Positions 1 to 6,774 of a stretch of 64,000 nt of DNA are shown in pieces. Under the pieces are notes generated by a model. That model saw only the letters and a program-made list of their open reading frames with translations. It was not told the DNA's origin and ran no database searches. The stretch covers positions 1,054,001 to 1,118,000 of the forward strand of contig CBDCQE010000001.1 of NCBI GenBank assembly GCA_965220505.1, written 5' to 3'. Origin of the DNA: Bin87 sp965220505. GTDB lineage: Bacteria; Chloroflexota; Dehalococcoidia; Lucifugimonadales; UBA3495. Positions within the stretch are counted from its first letter, which is position 1. Every line of letters begins with the position of its first letter. Made by a program: the position numbers and the translations under genes.

Positions 1-1
1 C

Positions 2-919
2 CACTGTTTCGGACTGTACGAGGGGCCGCTGATGTCGTGGGTCACCGGCGCTCGCATCGTGTTGACCACCATGTTCGACGCTGGAGAGGTGCTTGGTCTT
101 CTGGAATCGGAAGGGGCCACCGTGATGAACGGGTTCGACACCCACTTCTTCGACCTGACCCACCATCCCAACGTCGACCGCACCGACCGGAGCAGCCTTC
201 GCACCATTCTGCTCGCCGTCGGCATGGCCTCCAGCGAACCCACGGCGCGCCTCACCCAGCAAAAGCTCTGCCCCTCACTCTCAGCCTGGGGCATGACCGA
301 GGTTGGGGTCGGCGCGACCCGCACCTTCCTGGACGCCCCCGAGGACGACCGTTGCGTTGAGAGCGGCCACCCGCTGCCCGGCTACGAGTTCAAGGTGATC
401 GACCCCGAAACCGGGGAAACGCTGCCCTCGTCGACCGTCGGCGAGTTGCTGGTGCGTGGGTACGCCCTAATGCAGGGCTACTACAAGCGTCCCGACGCCA
501 CTGCCGAGGCCATCGACGACGACGGCTGGTTCCACACCGGCGACGTGGCCACCATGCGCGACGACGGCAGTATTCGGTTCATGGGCCGGTACAAGGACAT
601 GCTCAAGGTCGGCGGCGAAAACGTCGACCCCACTGAGGTCGAAGCCTTCCTGCTGGAACACCCGGCAGTCAACAAGGTGCAGGTGATCGGCGTGCCGGAC
701 GAACGCCTCACCGAGGTCGCCTGCGCCTGCGTGGTCGTCGAGCCGGGCCAGGCAATCACCGACGCGGATCTGCACGGCTTCTGTCGCGGCAAAATGGCCA
801 GCTTCAAGATACCGCGCCATCTGGTCGTCATGGATGACTACCCGATGACTTCCAGCGGCAAGGTACAAAAATACCTGCTCCGCCAGATGGCCGCCGAGCG
901 GTTGGGCCTGGCCGCATAG
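2..919 (+). CDS. AMP-dependent acyl-CoA synthetase/ligase, 3' part (5' end outside window)
   Basis: C-terminal part of an ANL-superfamily adenylate-forming enzyme that would activate a carboxylic acid to its AMP ester and then the CoA thioester. The open frame runs in from the window edge, so an internal ATG at 32 is not the start. Visible core motifs are WFHTGDV followed by GRYKDMLKVGGENVDPTEVE (hinge and C-terminal lid) and the terminal SSGKVQK carrying the catalytic lysine. The N-terminal P-loop region is missing because of the window edge. The substrate cannot be read from the fragment; FadD-like fatty or aromatic acids are possible. It is followed 18 bp later by a dispersed repeat and a TIM-barrel gene on the same strand. 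Confidence 0.9.
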   Translation, partial: HCFGLYEGPLMSWVTGARIVLTTMFDAGEVLGLLESEGATVMNGFDTHFFDLTHHPNVDRTDRSSLRTILLAVGMASSEPTARLTQQKLCPSLSAWGMTEVGVGATRTFLDAPEDDRCVESGHPLPGYEFKVIDPETGETLPSSTVGELLVRGYALMQGYYKRPDATAEAIDDDGWFHTGDVATMRDDGSIRFMGRYKDMLKVGGENVDPTEVEAFLLEHPAVNKVQVIGVPDERLTEVACACVVVEPGQAITDADLHGFCRGKMASFKIPRHLVVMDDYPMTSSGKVQKYLLRQMAAERLGLAA

Positions 920-948
920 CGTCATTGCGAGCGCAGCGTGGCAATCTC
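920..948. repeat. dispersed GTCATTGCGAGC repeat, copy 1
   Basis: Reads GTCATTGCGAGCGCAGCGTG then GCAATCTC directly after the acyl-CoA synthetase stop. A second copy with the same core (GTCATTGCGAGC, then GCGGCAA) is at 61347-61372. Short elements of this type are scattered through intergenic DNA of Dehalococcoidia and other bacteria. Here it fills the space where the next gene's ribosome-binding site would be. Confidence 0.6.
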
Positions 949-949
949 G

Positions 950-1720
950 ATGACGGGGCCTTACATCGGCGTTACCGGGTTCTGTTCCCGTAGCGAAGTC
1001 GACGCGGTGCTGGCGGCGCTTCCAGCGGAACCGAACCGTCTGTTGATGTGCGGCGTGCTACTCAGCAACGCCCTGCTTTCCGGCCAGCCCAGCGACGCGC
1101 CCAACCGTTGTCCGGCCCCTGACGCCATAGCCGGCATATTTTTGGACGACCCACGTTGCCTCAACCTCGTCCACTACCGTCCGCAGCCCGGCGCGGATGT
1201 GGCGGATGCCCTGACCCGCGCCACCGAGGTTGGGGGACCCAACTGCCACGGCGTCCAGATCAACGCCACCCGTGGCGCTCCCTGGCCCAACCCCGGCGCC
1301 CTGGAGGCTTACCGCGAACGTTGCGGCCCGTCACGCATCGTGTTCCAGGCAGGACGCGAGGCCATGGGATCGGTCAATCACCGGCCGGACCAGTTGGCCC
1401 GACGCTGCGCCGAATTCTCCAGCCTGGTGACCGACGTCCTGGTCGACGCCTCAGAGGGCCTCGGACTCCCGCTGGATGCGGCTCGCTCCGCCGATTACCT
1501 CGAGGCCATCCGCTCCGCCGCGCCGGAACTGGGCCTGGTAGTCGCCGGTGGCCTTCACGCCGACAACGTCTCCGCATTGCTATCACCGCTCCTGCCCGAG
1601 TGGGCTGCCGTCAGCATCGACGCCGAGGGCCGCCTCCGCGACGCCGACGACCGGTTGGATGTTGCCGCGGCGGCGGAGTATCTAAGCGCAGCGACGGAGT
1701 TGCTGAACTCGTACATTTAA
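950..1720 (+). CDS. TIM-barrel protein resembling phosphoribosylanthranilate isomerase (TrpF-like)
   Basis: A 256-residue alpha/beta barrel protein. The N-terminal IGVTGFCSRSEVDAVL, the central VTDVLVDASEG and the late LVVAGGLHADNVSALL resemble beta1, the Asp strand and the phosphate-binding GGL turn of phosphoribosylanthranilate isomerase. The first strand has IGVTG where TrpF has KICG with a catalytic Cys, so true TrpF activity is doubtful. No other trp gene is near. ATG at 950 is preferred; a GTG at 938 lies inside the upstream repeat. A decayed second copy of this gene's 3' end follows the downstream toxin-antitoxin pair (2392-2528). Confidence 0.55.
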   Translation: MTGPYIGVTGFCSRSEVDAVLAALPAEPNRLLMCGVLLSNALLSGQPSDAPNRCPAPDAIAGIFLDDPRCLNLVHYRPQPGADVADALTRATEVGGPNCHGVQINATRGAPWPNPGALEAYRERCGPSRIVFQAGREAMGSVNHRPDQLARRCAEFSSLVTDVLVDASEGLGLPLDAARSADYLEAIRSAAPELGLVVAGGLHADNVSALLSPLLPEWAAVSIDAEGRLRDADDRLDVAAAAEYLSAATELLNSYI

Positions 1721-1747
1721 TCGCGTTTGTCAGTGTTGGCGGCGATT

Positions 1748-2083
1748 ATGGAAATACGTTTCAGCACGAGCAGACTCGAGAGGATTTTCAATTCCGAAAG
1801 GAACCTGACCAGGGAATACGGACCTCGCAGGGCAAGAGCCATTAGAAACCGGTTGCTTGTTCTTGAAGCGGCTGAAACCCTGTCGCAAGTTTCAACCGCT
1901 CCGCCAGAACGGCGACACCAACTCACTCAGGACCGCGATGAGCAATACGCAGTTGATATCGGCCAGCCATACCGCTTGGTGTTTGTGCCTGACCACACCC
2001 CAATTCCCAGACGTCCCGATGGCGGCGTTGATGCCGATTCGGTAACCGCTATCGTCATCACCGAGGTGGTAGACTATCACTAG
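1748..2083 (+). CDS. higB: RelE/HigB-family toxin
   Basis: About 111 residues with the basic, Arg-rich first half and the late YRLVFVP strand typical of RelE/ParE-superfamily mRNA interferases of the HigB type (ribosome-dependent mRNA cleavage in the family). It sits directly upstream of an XRE-type antitoxin, the toxin-first order that is usual for higBA. The start is chosen at ATG 1748 (MEIRFSTSRL); an in-frame start at 1727 would add seven residues. The C-terminal EVVDYH fits this family. Target specificity is unknown. Confidence 0.75.
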   Translation: MEIRFSTSRLERIFNSERNLTREYGPRRARAIRNRLLVLEAAETLSQVSTAPPERRHQLTQDRDEQYAVDIGQPYRLVFVPDHTPIPRRPDGGVDADSVTAIVITEVVDYH

Positions 2084-2097
2084 CAGGAGGCACGAAA

Positions 2098-2391
2098 ATG
2101 GCGGAGAGAACTTACCCATACCGGCCTGATTACGCCACCCCTCCGGGATACGTGCTTCAGGATCACATAGAAGCGAAGGGTTTGACCCCTGCTGAATTCG
2201 CCCGGCGACACTCTTTACCGGCGGAACTCATCGAGAGCATCATCGACGGCAGCGCTCCGATTGATGTGGACTTGGCTGCTCTCTTTGGACGTGAATTCAG
2301 CCTTACCGCCAGTCTCTGGCTCAATATGGAGGCTATCTACCGCCTCCGCTTGGAACGAAAAGCGGTGACGGATGCCCCCTCCGCCGCTTGA
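2098..2391 (+). CDS. higA: HigA-like antitoxin, XRE/HTH family
   Basis: A 97-residue protein with a helix-turn-helix in the middle (LTPAEFARRHSLPAELIESI) followed by a HigA-type stretch ending SLTASLWLNMEAIYRL, near-diagnostic of HigA antitoxins. In the family it binds and neutralises HigB and represses the operon. A strong AGGAGG lies 8 nt upstream of the ATG, much better than the toxin's site, consistent with antitoxin excess. It starts 14 bp after the toxin stop. Immediately after its stop begins a remnant of the gene that precedes the toxin. Confidence 0.85.
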   Translation: MAERTYPYRPDYATPPGYVLQDHIEAKGLTPAEFARRHSLPAELIESIIDGSAPIDVDLAALFGREFSLTASLWLNMEAIYRLRLERKAVTDAPSAA

Positions 2392-2528
2392 CATACGTCC
2401 ACCAGTGCCGCTGAACTACTGCTGCGCTTGCTCTCCAAACGAACCCCCATCAGCTCAACGCCGACGACCGCCTCAACACCGACGCTGCCATCGCTTATCT
2501 GGAAGCGGCTCGGCATTTGCTGGGTTAA
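2392..2528 (+). pseudogene. decayed 3' remnant of a copy of the TIM-barrel gene at 950-1720
   Basis: Starting right after the higA stop, frame 1 reads HTSTSAAELLLRLLSK, matching HADNVSALLSPLLPE of the TIM-barrel protein. After a frame change, frame 3 reads LNADDRLNTDAAIAYLEAA then RHLLG and a stop at 2526, matching RDADDRLDVAAAAEYLSAA then TELL. At DNA level acgccgacgaccg is identical in both. There is no start codon, and the frame is broken, so this is a truncated pseudogene fragment. Its position suggests that the HigBA cassette was inserted into, or recombined with, a duplicated gene end. Confidence 0.6.
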
Positions 2529-2540
2529 CGCGGAGTTCCC

Positions 2541-3224
2541 GTGAGCACGTTGACAGTGAAGCGCCTCGTCTGTCTCGCCAATTCCCGCAAGAATGCCGGA
2601 CGATGCATCGCCGGCAAGGAAATGTCGGGCGACGCCAAATCGGGCCAATGGATCCGTCCGGTCAGCAACCGTGAGAACGAGGCAGTCTCTGAAGGCGAAC
2701 GGTTTTACGCCGATGGCACAGACCCGGAGATTCTGGACATAATCGAAGTCCCGCTCCACGGCCCTAAACCCAAAGCCTACCAACAGGAAAATTGGCTACT
2801 GAACCCGTCTCGCCAATGGCGCAAGATCGGCCGATTGGGCTGGGATAATTTGATGCAACTGGCCGATCCCGACGCTCCGCTGTGGACCAACGGGTTCCAC
2901 TCTCGGGGCGGCGAAAACGACCAGGTTCCGGTGCACCTCACGACCGCGCACGACACCTCGCTTCGGCTGGTCTGGGTCGATGATCTGACGGTGACCGTGT
3001 CCGAGCCGTCGCGCCCCAGCGCCAACTACCCGATATTGCGGGGACGCTTTAGCCACTGCAATGAGACCTACTGCTTCCGTATCACCGACCCGGTTAGCGA
3101 GAGCGGGTCGGTGGATCTCCCCTACCGCGAATACCTGGTCGGAGAGCGGTATCTGACCATCAGCCTCGGCGAACCATTCGAGGGCAACGCGTACAAGCTT
3201 ATCGCCGCCATCATCAGGCCCTGA
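2541..3224 (+). CDS. uncharacterised protein, possible dual-OB-fold family
   Basis: A 227-residue protein starting at GTG (GGAG 8 nt upstream). It begins with KRLVCLANSRKNAGRCIAGKE, then WIRPVS, and is rich in short beta-strand segments (LRLVWVDDLTVTV; YPILRGRFSHCNETYCFRIT; LTISLGEPFEGNAYKLIAAI). This pattern resembles the dual OB-containing family seen beside DUF488 genes, but the assignment is from memory. No catalytic motif is evident. It is followed 14 bp later by the first of two DUF488 genes, so the three probably form one operon. Confidence 0.5.
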   Translation: MSTLTVKRLVCLANSRKNAGRCIAGKEMSGDAKSGQWIRPVSNRENEAVSEGERFYADGTDPEILDIIEVPLHGPKPKAYQQENWLLNPSRQWRKIGRLGWDNLMQLADPDAPLWTNGFHSRGGENDQVPVHLTTAHDTSLRLVWVDDLTVTVSEPSRPSANYPILRGRFSHCNETYCFRITDPVSESGSVDLPYREYLVGERYLTISLGEPFEGNAYKLIAAIIRP

Positions 3225-3238
3225 CGGAGTATCACAGA

Positions 3239-3874
3239 TTGCATGATGCGCAGCCGATGGTCTTCACCGTCGGACATTCCAACCATCCGCCGGAGGTGTT
3301 CGTCAACCTGCTGGTGCGCCACGGGATCGACGAGATCATCGACGTTCGGTCGGCGCCGTACAGTCGGTATTCGCCTCAGTTCAATTATGAGGGGATCCAG
3401 CGGATGCTGGACGATATCGGCATCGGTTATACGTACCTGGGCGGTGAGTTGGGCGGCCGCCCCGCCGACCGCGCGTGCTACGACACGGACGGCCGCGTCC
3501 GGTACGACCGGGTGGTCGAAACCGACCCGTTTGACGATGGTATCCGCCGCGTCAGGCGCGCCGCCGACGAGCGTCGCATCGCTCTACTCTGCACCGAAAA
3601 GGAGCCGCTGGAGTGCCATCGTACGCTGCTGGTATCCCGCGTCCTGCATGATCGCGGCGTGTCCATCGCCCACATCCTGGCTGACGGCACCCTGGAAGAC
3701 CACGCCGACGCCATGCTCCGCTTGGTGGAAATCCACAAGCTGCCACCCAACGGCGACATGTTCCGATCTCCTGCTGACGTCATTGAAGAAGCCCTGACGC
3801 GCCAGGCTCGCAAGTTCGCCTACGTAGGCGAACAGCTACCTATCGCTGCCGATGAGTGGGGATCCAAGGCATGA
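3239..3874 (+). CDS. DUF488 family protein (long form)
   Basis: DUF488 protein of about 211 residues. Family marks are FTVGHSNHPPEVFVNLL at the N-terminus, IIDVRSAPYSRY, and the conserved ALLCTEKEPLECHRTLL with its Cys-His-Arg cluster. TTG at 3239 has GGAG nine nt upstream; ATG 3257 (MVFTVGHS) is an alternative. Its biochemical role is not established; the conserved DVR and ECHR residues look catalytic. The stop overlaps the next DUF488 gene by ATGA, which implies translational coupling. Confidence 0.85.
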   Translation: MHDAQPMVFTVGHSNHPPEVFVNLLVRHGIDEIIDVRSAPYSRYSPQFNYEGIQRMLDDIGIGYTYLGGELGGRPADRACYDTDGRVRYDRVVETDPFDDGIRRVRRAADERRIALLCTEKEPLECHRTLLVSRVLHDRGVSIAHILADGTLEDHADAMLRLVEIHKLPPNGDMFRSPADVIEEALTRQARKFAYVGEQLPIAADEWGSKA

Positions 3875-4308
3875 AGCTCTACACCATCGGCTTCACCCGC
3901 AAGTCCGCTGCCGAATTCTTCGGCTTGCTGCGGGAATCCGACGCCAAGCGGGTGGTCGACGTGCGCCTGCGCAATACGTCAGGATTGGCCGGCTTTTCCA
4001 AGAAGAGCGACCTCCCGTGGTTCCTGCACGAACTCTGCGGCATGGACTACGTCCACCTGCCCCGCCTTTCACCCACCGACGCGTTGCTGGACGGCTACCG
4101 GAAGCGTGACATAACCTGGGACCAGTACGAACCCATATTCCACTCAATCATCGAACGCCGGCTCATCCGAGCGGCCATCCCGCAGGATATAATCGCCGAT
4201 AGTTGCCTGCTGTGCAGCGAGCACCAGCCCGACCGTTGCCACCGACGGCTCCTTGCCGAGCACCTGCAGCATCACTGGGGCGACGTAGAGATCATCCACT
4301 TAACATAA
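3871..4308 (+). CDS. DUF488 family protein (short form)
   Basis: A second DUF488 protein of 145 residues, paralogous to its upstream neighbour. It has KLYTIGFTRKSAAEFFGLL, VVDVRLRN and CLLCSEHQPDRCHRRLLAEH. The ATG at 3871 overlaps the preceding TGA (ATGA). The divergence between the two copies suggests distinct roles, perhaps as a hetero-oligomer, with the upstream beta-rich protein as partner. That is inference from the operon only. Confidence 0.85.
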   Translation: MKLYTIGFTRKSAAEFFGLLRESDAKRVVDVRLRNTSGLAGFSKKSDLPWFLHELCGMDYVHLPRLSPTDALLDGYRKRDITWDQYEPIFHSIIERRLIRAAIPQDIIADSCLLCSEHQPDRCHRRLLAEHLQHHWGDVEIIHLT

Positions 4309-4319
4309 GGAGGCGCAAG

Positions 4320-5270
4320 ATGTCGCAGGTCAACACTGTCCTTGGTCCCATCGACTCCTCCGAGCTGGGTTTCACCCTCAGCCATGAACACATCACCCTG
4401 GGCGCGGCCGGCGCGGCTGCAACCTATCCCGGCTTCCAGGACCGCCAGGCCATCGCCGACGCGGCTACGGCGGCGCTCAGCGAAGCCTACGAGGGTGGTG
4501 TCCGCAGCATCATCGACGTCACCACCTTCGACCTCGGCCGCGACGTTGCCATGATGCAGGAGGTCAGCCGCCGCTCCGGCGTCCACGCTATCCCCTGCAC
4601 CGGGAACCATCTCGCCGTTCCCCGCATCTTCTGGGGCGCGCCCATTGACCGCGTCGCCGCCCTGTTCATCAAGGAGATCGAGGAAGGCATCGAGGACAGC
4701 GGCGTCAAAGCCGGCATCATCAAGGTCGCCAGCGACCGCGGCGGTGTCACCGACAACGAGGAGATTATCCTGCGCGCCGCCGCCCGCGCCTGCAACGCCA
4801 CCGGCACCCGCATTAGCACCCACACCTGGTCGCCCGACCGCGTCGGCGAAGAGCAGGTGCGCATCCTGAAGGAAGAGGGCGTCGACCTCAACCGCGTCTA
4901 CATCGGGCACAGCAACGACGACACCGACGTTGGCTATCTGATCGGCCTGCTGGAGGAAGGCGTCTGGCTCGGCCTCGACCGCTATCCCGGCGGGCGCACC
5001 CCCGAAACTCCCCGGTGGGAAACGCGCACCGAGGTGGTCAAGCAACTTATCGACGCCGGCTGGGCCCAACGCCTGATGCTGTCCCACGACCATTCCTCGC
5101 CGGTGGTCCAGCCATCCGAGGAACTGCGCCAGGAGCGCGAAGAATTCAATCCGGACGGTTATCTCTTCATCACCCGCAACGTTCTGCCGCGCCTCATCGA
5201 GTTGGGAGCCACCGACGCAGACGTGCAGGCCATGATGGTCGACAACCCCCGCCGTTTCTTTGAGAACTGA
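4320..5270 (+). CDS. phosphotriesterase-family metal-dependent hydrolase
   Basis: A 316-residue amidohydrolase-superfamily barrel of the phosphotriesterase/lactonase type. The HEH metal motif is at residues 22-24 (FTLSHEHITLG), GIIKVASD supplies the candidate carboxylated lysine, and HTWSP, YIGHSNDDTD and LSHDHSSP supply later His/Asp ligands. An AGGAGG lies six nt before the ATG at 4320; the frame extends upstream, but that part overlaps the DUF488 gene. Natural substrates of such proteins are often lactones, so an organophosphate substrate should not be assumed. It stands alone, followed by a gene on the other strand. Confidence 0.85.
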   Translation: MSQVNTVLGPIDSSELGFTLSHEHITLGAAGAAATYPGFQDRQAIADAATAALSEAYEGGVRSIIDVTTFDLGRDVAMMQEVSRRSGVHAIPCTGNHLAVPRIFWGAPIDRVAALFIKEIEEGIEDSGVKAGIIKVASDRGGVTDNEEIILRAAARACNATGTRISTHTWSPDRVGEEQVRILKEEGVDLNRVYIGHSNDDTDVGYLIGLLEEGVWLGLDRYPGGRTPETPRWETRTEVVKQLIDAGWAQRLMLSHDHSSPVVQPSEELRQEREEFNPDGYLFITRNVLPRLIELGATDADVQAMMVDNPRRFFEN

Positions 5271-5281
5271 CGGGCCAAACG

Positions 5282-5725
5282 TCAGCCGGGCAGGGGCGGA
5301 GGTTCTTTCGGACCCGCCAGCGCAGGGTCGCCAGTAGAACGGTTGACAGCCCCGGACAGGATAGCGAGGATTTGATTGCTCAGGTTTTCCAACGCCAGCC
5401 GCATTTCGGCGTCGCCCGTTCGGATTTCCTCACGGAGTTGGGCGTCACTGGCGATCATTTTCGCCTCCAGATTGCGAATGTCCTCCCGCAGCTGGGCGTC
5501 GCCGGCCCGGATTTCCTCCCGCAGTTGGGCGTCGCTGGCGGTCAGACGGCCGTCAATAGCGCGCATCTCGGTGCGCAACTCGTCTTCAACGCGGTGCAAT
5601 TCACCTACGATATAGGCGGCACTGCCGAATATCGACCCGATGATCGCTAACAGGGCTCCTATAATCGCCGCCACAGCCAATATCGCGCCGGAGTTTTCTC
5701 TAAGCCAGCCTGAAATTCTGCCCAT
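5282..5725 (-). CDS. small membrane protein with coiled-coil repeats
   Basis: A 147-residue protein with one membrane segment (about residues 12-42, ILAVAAIIGALLAIIGSIFG) and then a helical region of repeated ASDAQLREEIR / GDAQLREDIR units about 16-17 residues apart, predicted to form a coiled coil facing one side of the membrane. The end is Pro-rich. No enzyme motif is present and I do not recognise a named family. It lies between two plus-strand genes and is probably expressed alone. Confidence 0.6.
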   Translation of the reverse strand: MGRISGWLRENSGAILAVAAIIGALLAIIGSIFGSAAYIVGELHRVEDELRTEMRAIDGRLTASDAQLREEIRAGDAQLREDIRNLEAKMIASDAQLREEIRTGDAEMRLALENLSNQILAILSGAVNRSTGDPALAGPKEPPPLPG

Positions 5726-5839
5726 CAGTTCCGTCCTACAGCTCGATTCTATGGGCCTGAACCCGGCCCGTCAACGCGAAAATTTTGCTGAACTCCCGCC
5801 CGCGGATTACACTTGCAGCGACCAATTCCGAGGTGAACT

Positions 5840-6718
5840 GTGAACATCGGTTTTTCCCTTTCCAACAACCAGGGCCTCACTAACGTGCAGGATGTAGTGA
5901 GCGTGGCGGCCCGCGCCGAGGAACTTGGCTTTGACTCTGTGTGGGCCAGCGACCACGTGTTCAACGTCAGCTACGTCTACGAACGCCTCGGAAACCGGCC
6001 CTACTACGACCCGCTGACCATCCTCACCTTCGCCGCCGCGCAAACCCAACGAGTCATCCTGGGCACCAGCGTCCTGGTGCTGCCCTACCATAATCCCATG
6101 CGGCTGGCGAAACAGGCGGCCACGCTGGATCAATTGTCCGGCGGGCGGGTCGCGTTGGGCGTCGGCGTGGGCGTGATCGATACCGAAATTGAGGCGATGG
6201 GCGTGCCCTTCGCCGAGCGCGGGCCGTACACCGACGAGTCGATCACGATAATGAAGACCTTGTGGTGCGACGATGACCCACGTCATGACGGCCGCTTCTT
6301 CCAGTTCGCGGACATGGCATTCTCGCCCCGTCCGGTCCGACCCGAGGGAATCCCCCTGATCATCGGCGGCACCAGCCGCGCCGCCATCCGCCGCGCCGCC
6401 CGCCACGGCGATGGATGGCATCCCACGGCCATGCCGCCTGAGGATCTCGCCCAAGGCATCCGCTACCTGCACGAGCAGGCGGAACGCGCCGAACGAGACC
6501 CGGCCTCCATCCCGGTGTCAGTGAGCGTGCCACTGCAGGGCGGTCGTCCCGGCCGCTTTGCCCTCGGCACGGAGCCGGCGGAAATGCGCGCCAACGCCCA
6601 GGCTTTCGCCGAAATCGGGGTCTCGCGCATCGTGGTCTCCCCCTATTCCGGCGACCCGGACGTGGTCTTCCCCGCCATGGAGACGGTGGCCGCCGAGGTC
6701 ATGCCGGCCGTGGCGTAA
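5840..6718 (+). CDS. LLM-class (F420- or FMN-dependent) oxidoreductase
   Basis: A 292-residue luciferase-like monooxygenase barrel. Typical features are MNIGFSLSN at the start, AEELGFDSVWASDH, ILGTSVLVLPYHNPMRLAKQ, the LSGGRVALGVGVG turn, and IPLIIGGTSRAAIRRAARHG before the C-terminal helices. The subgroup (TIGR03619-like) mostly uses F420. GTG at 5840 follows GAGGTG and is preferred. The cofactor and substrate cannot be fixed from sequence. It is followed 56 bp later by the S9 peptidase gene in the same direction. Confidence 0.85.
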   Translation: MNIGFSLSNNQGLTNVQDVVSVAARAEELGFDSVWASDHVFNVSYVYERLGNRPYYDPLTILTFAAAQTQRVILGTSVLVLPYHNPMRLAKQAATLDQLSGGRVALGVGVGVIDTEIEAMGVPFAERGPYTDESITIMKTLWCDDDPRHDGRFFQFADMAFSPRPVRPEGIPLIIGGTSRAAIRRAARHGDGWHPTAMPPEDLAQGIRYLHEQAERAERDPASIPVSVSVPLQGGRPGRFALGTEPAEMRANAQAFAEIGVSRIVVSPYSGDPDVVFPAMETVAAEVMPAVA

Positions 6719-6774
6719 ACCGCGTTTCAAATCCCACACTGCCCTATTCCGGCCGCGCCCATCGGAGACCGACT

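Noticed and set aside
950..1720. Calling the TIM-barrel gene trpF
   Set aside because: The catalytic Cys of the first strand is missing and no trp genes are adjacent.
2372..2674. 100-codon frame overlapping higA and the possible dual-OB gene
   Set aside because: Overlaps both real genes in another frame; the real content of 2392-2528 is the pseudogene remnant.
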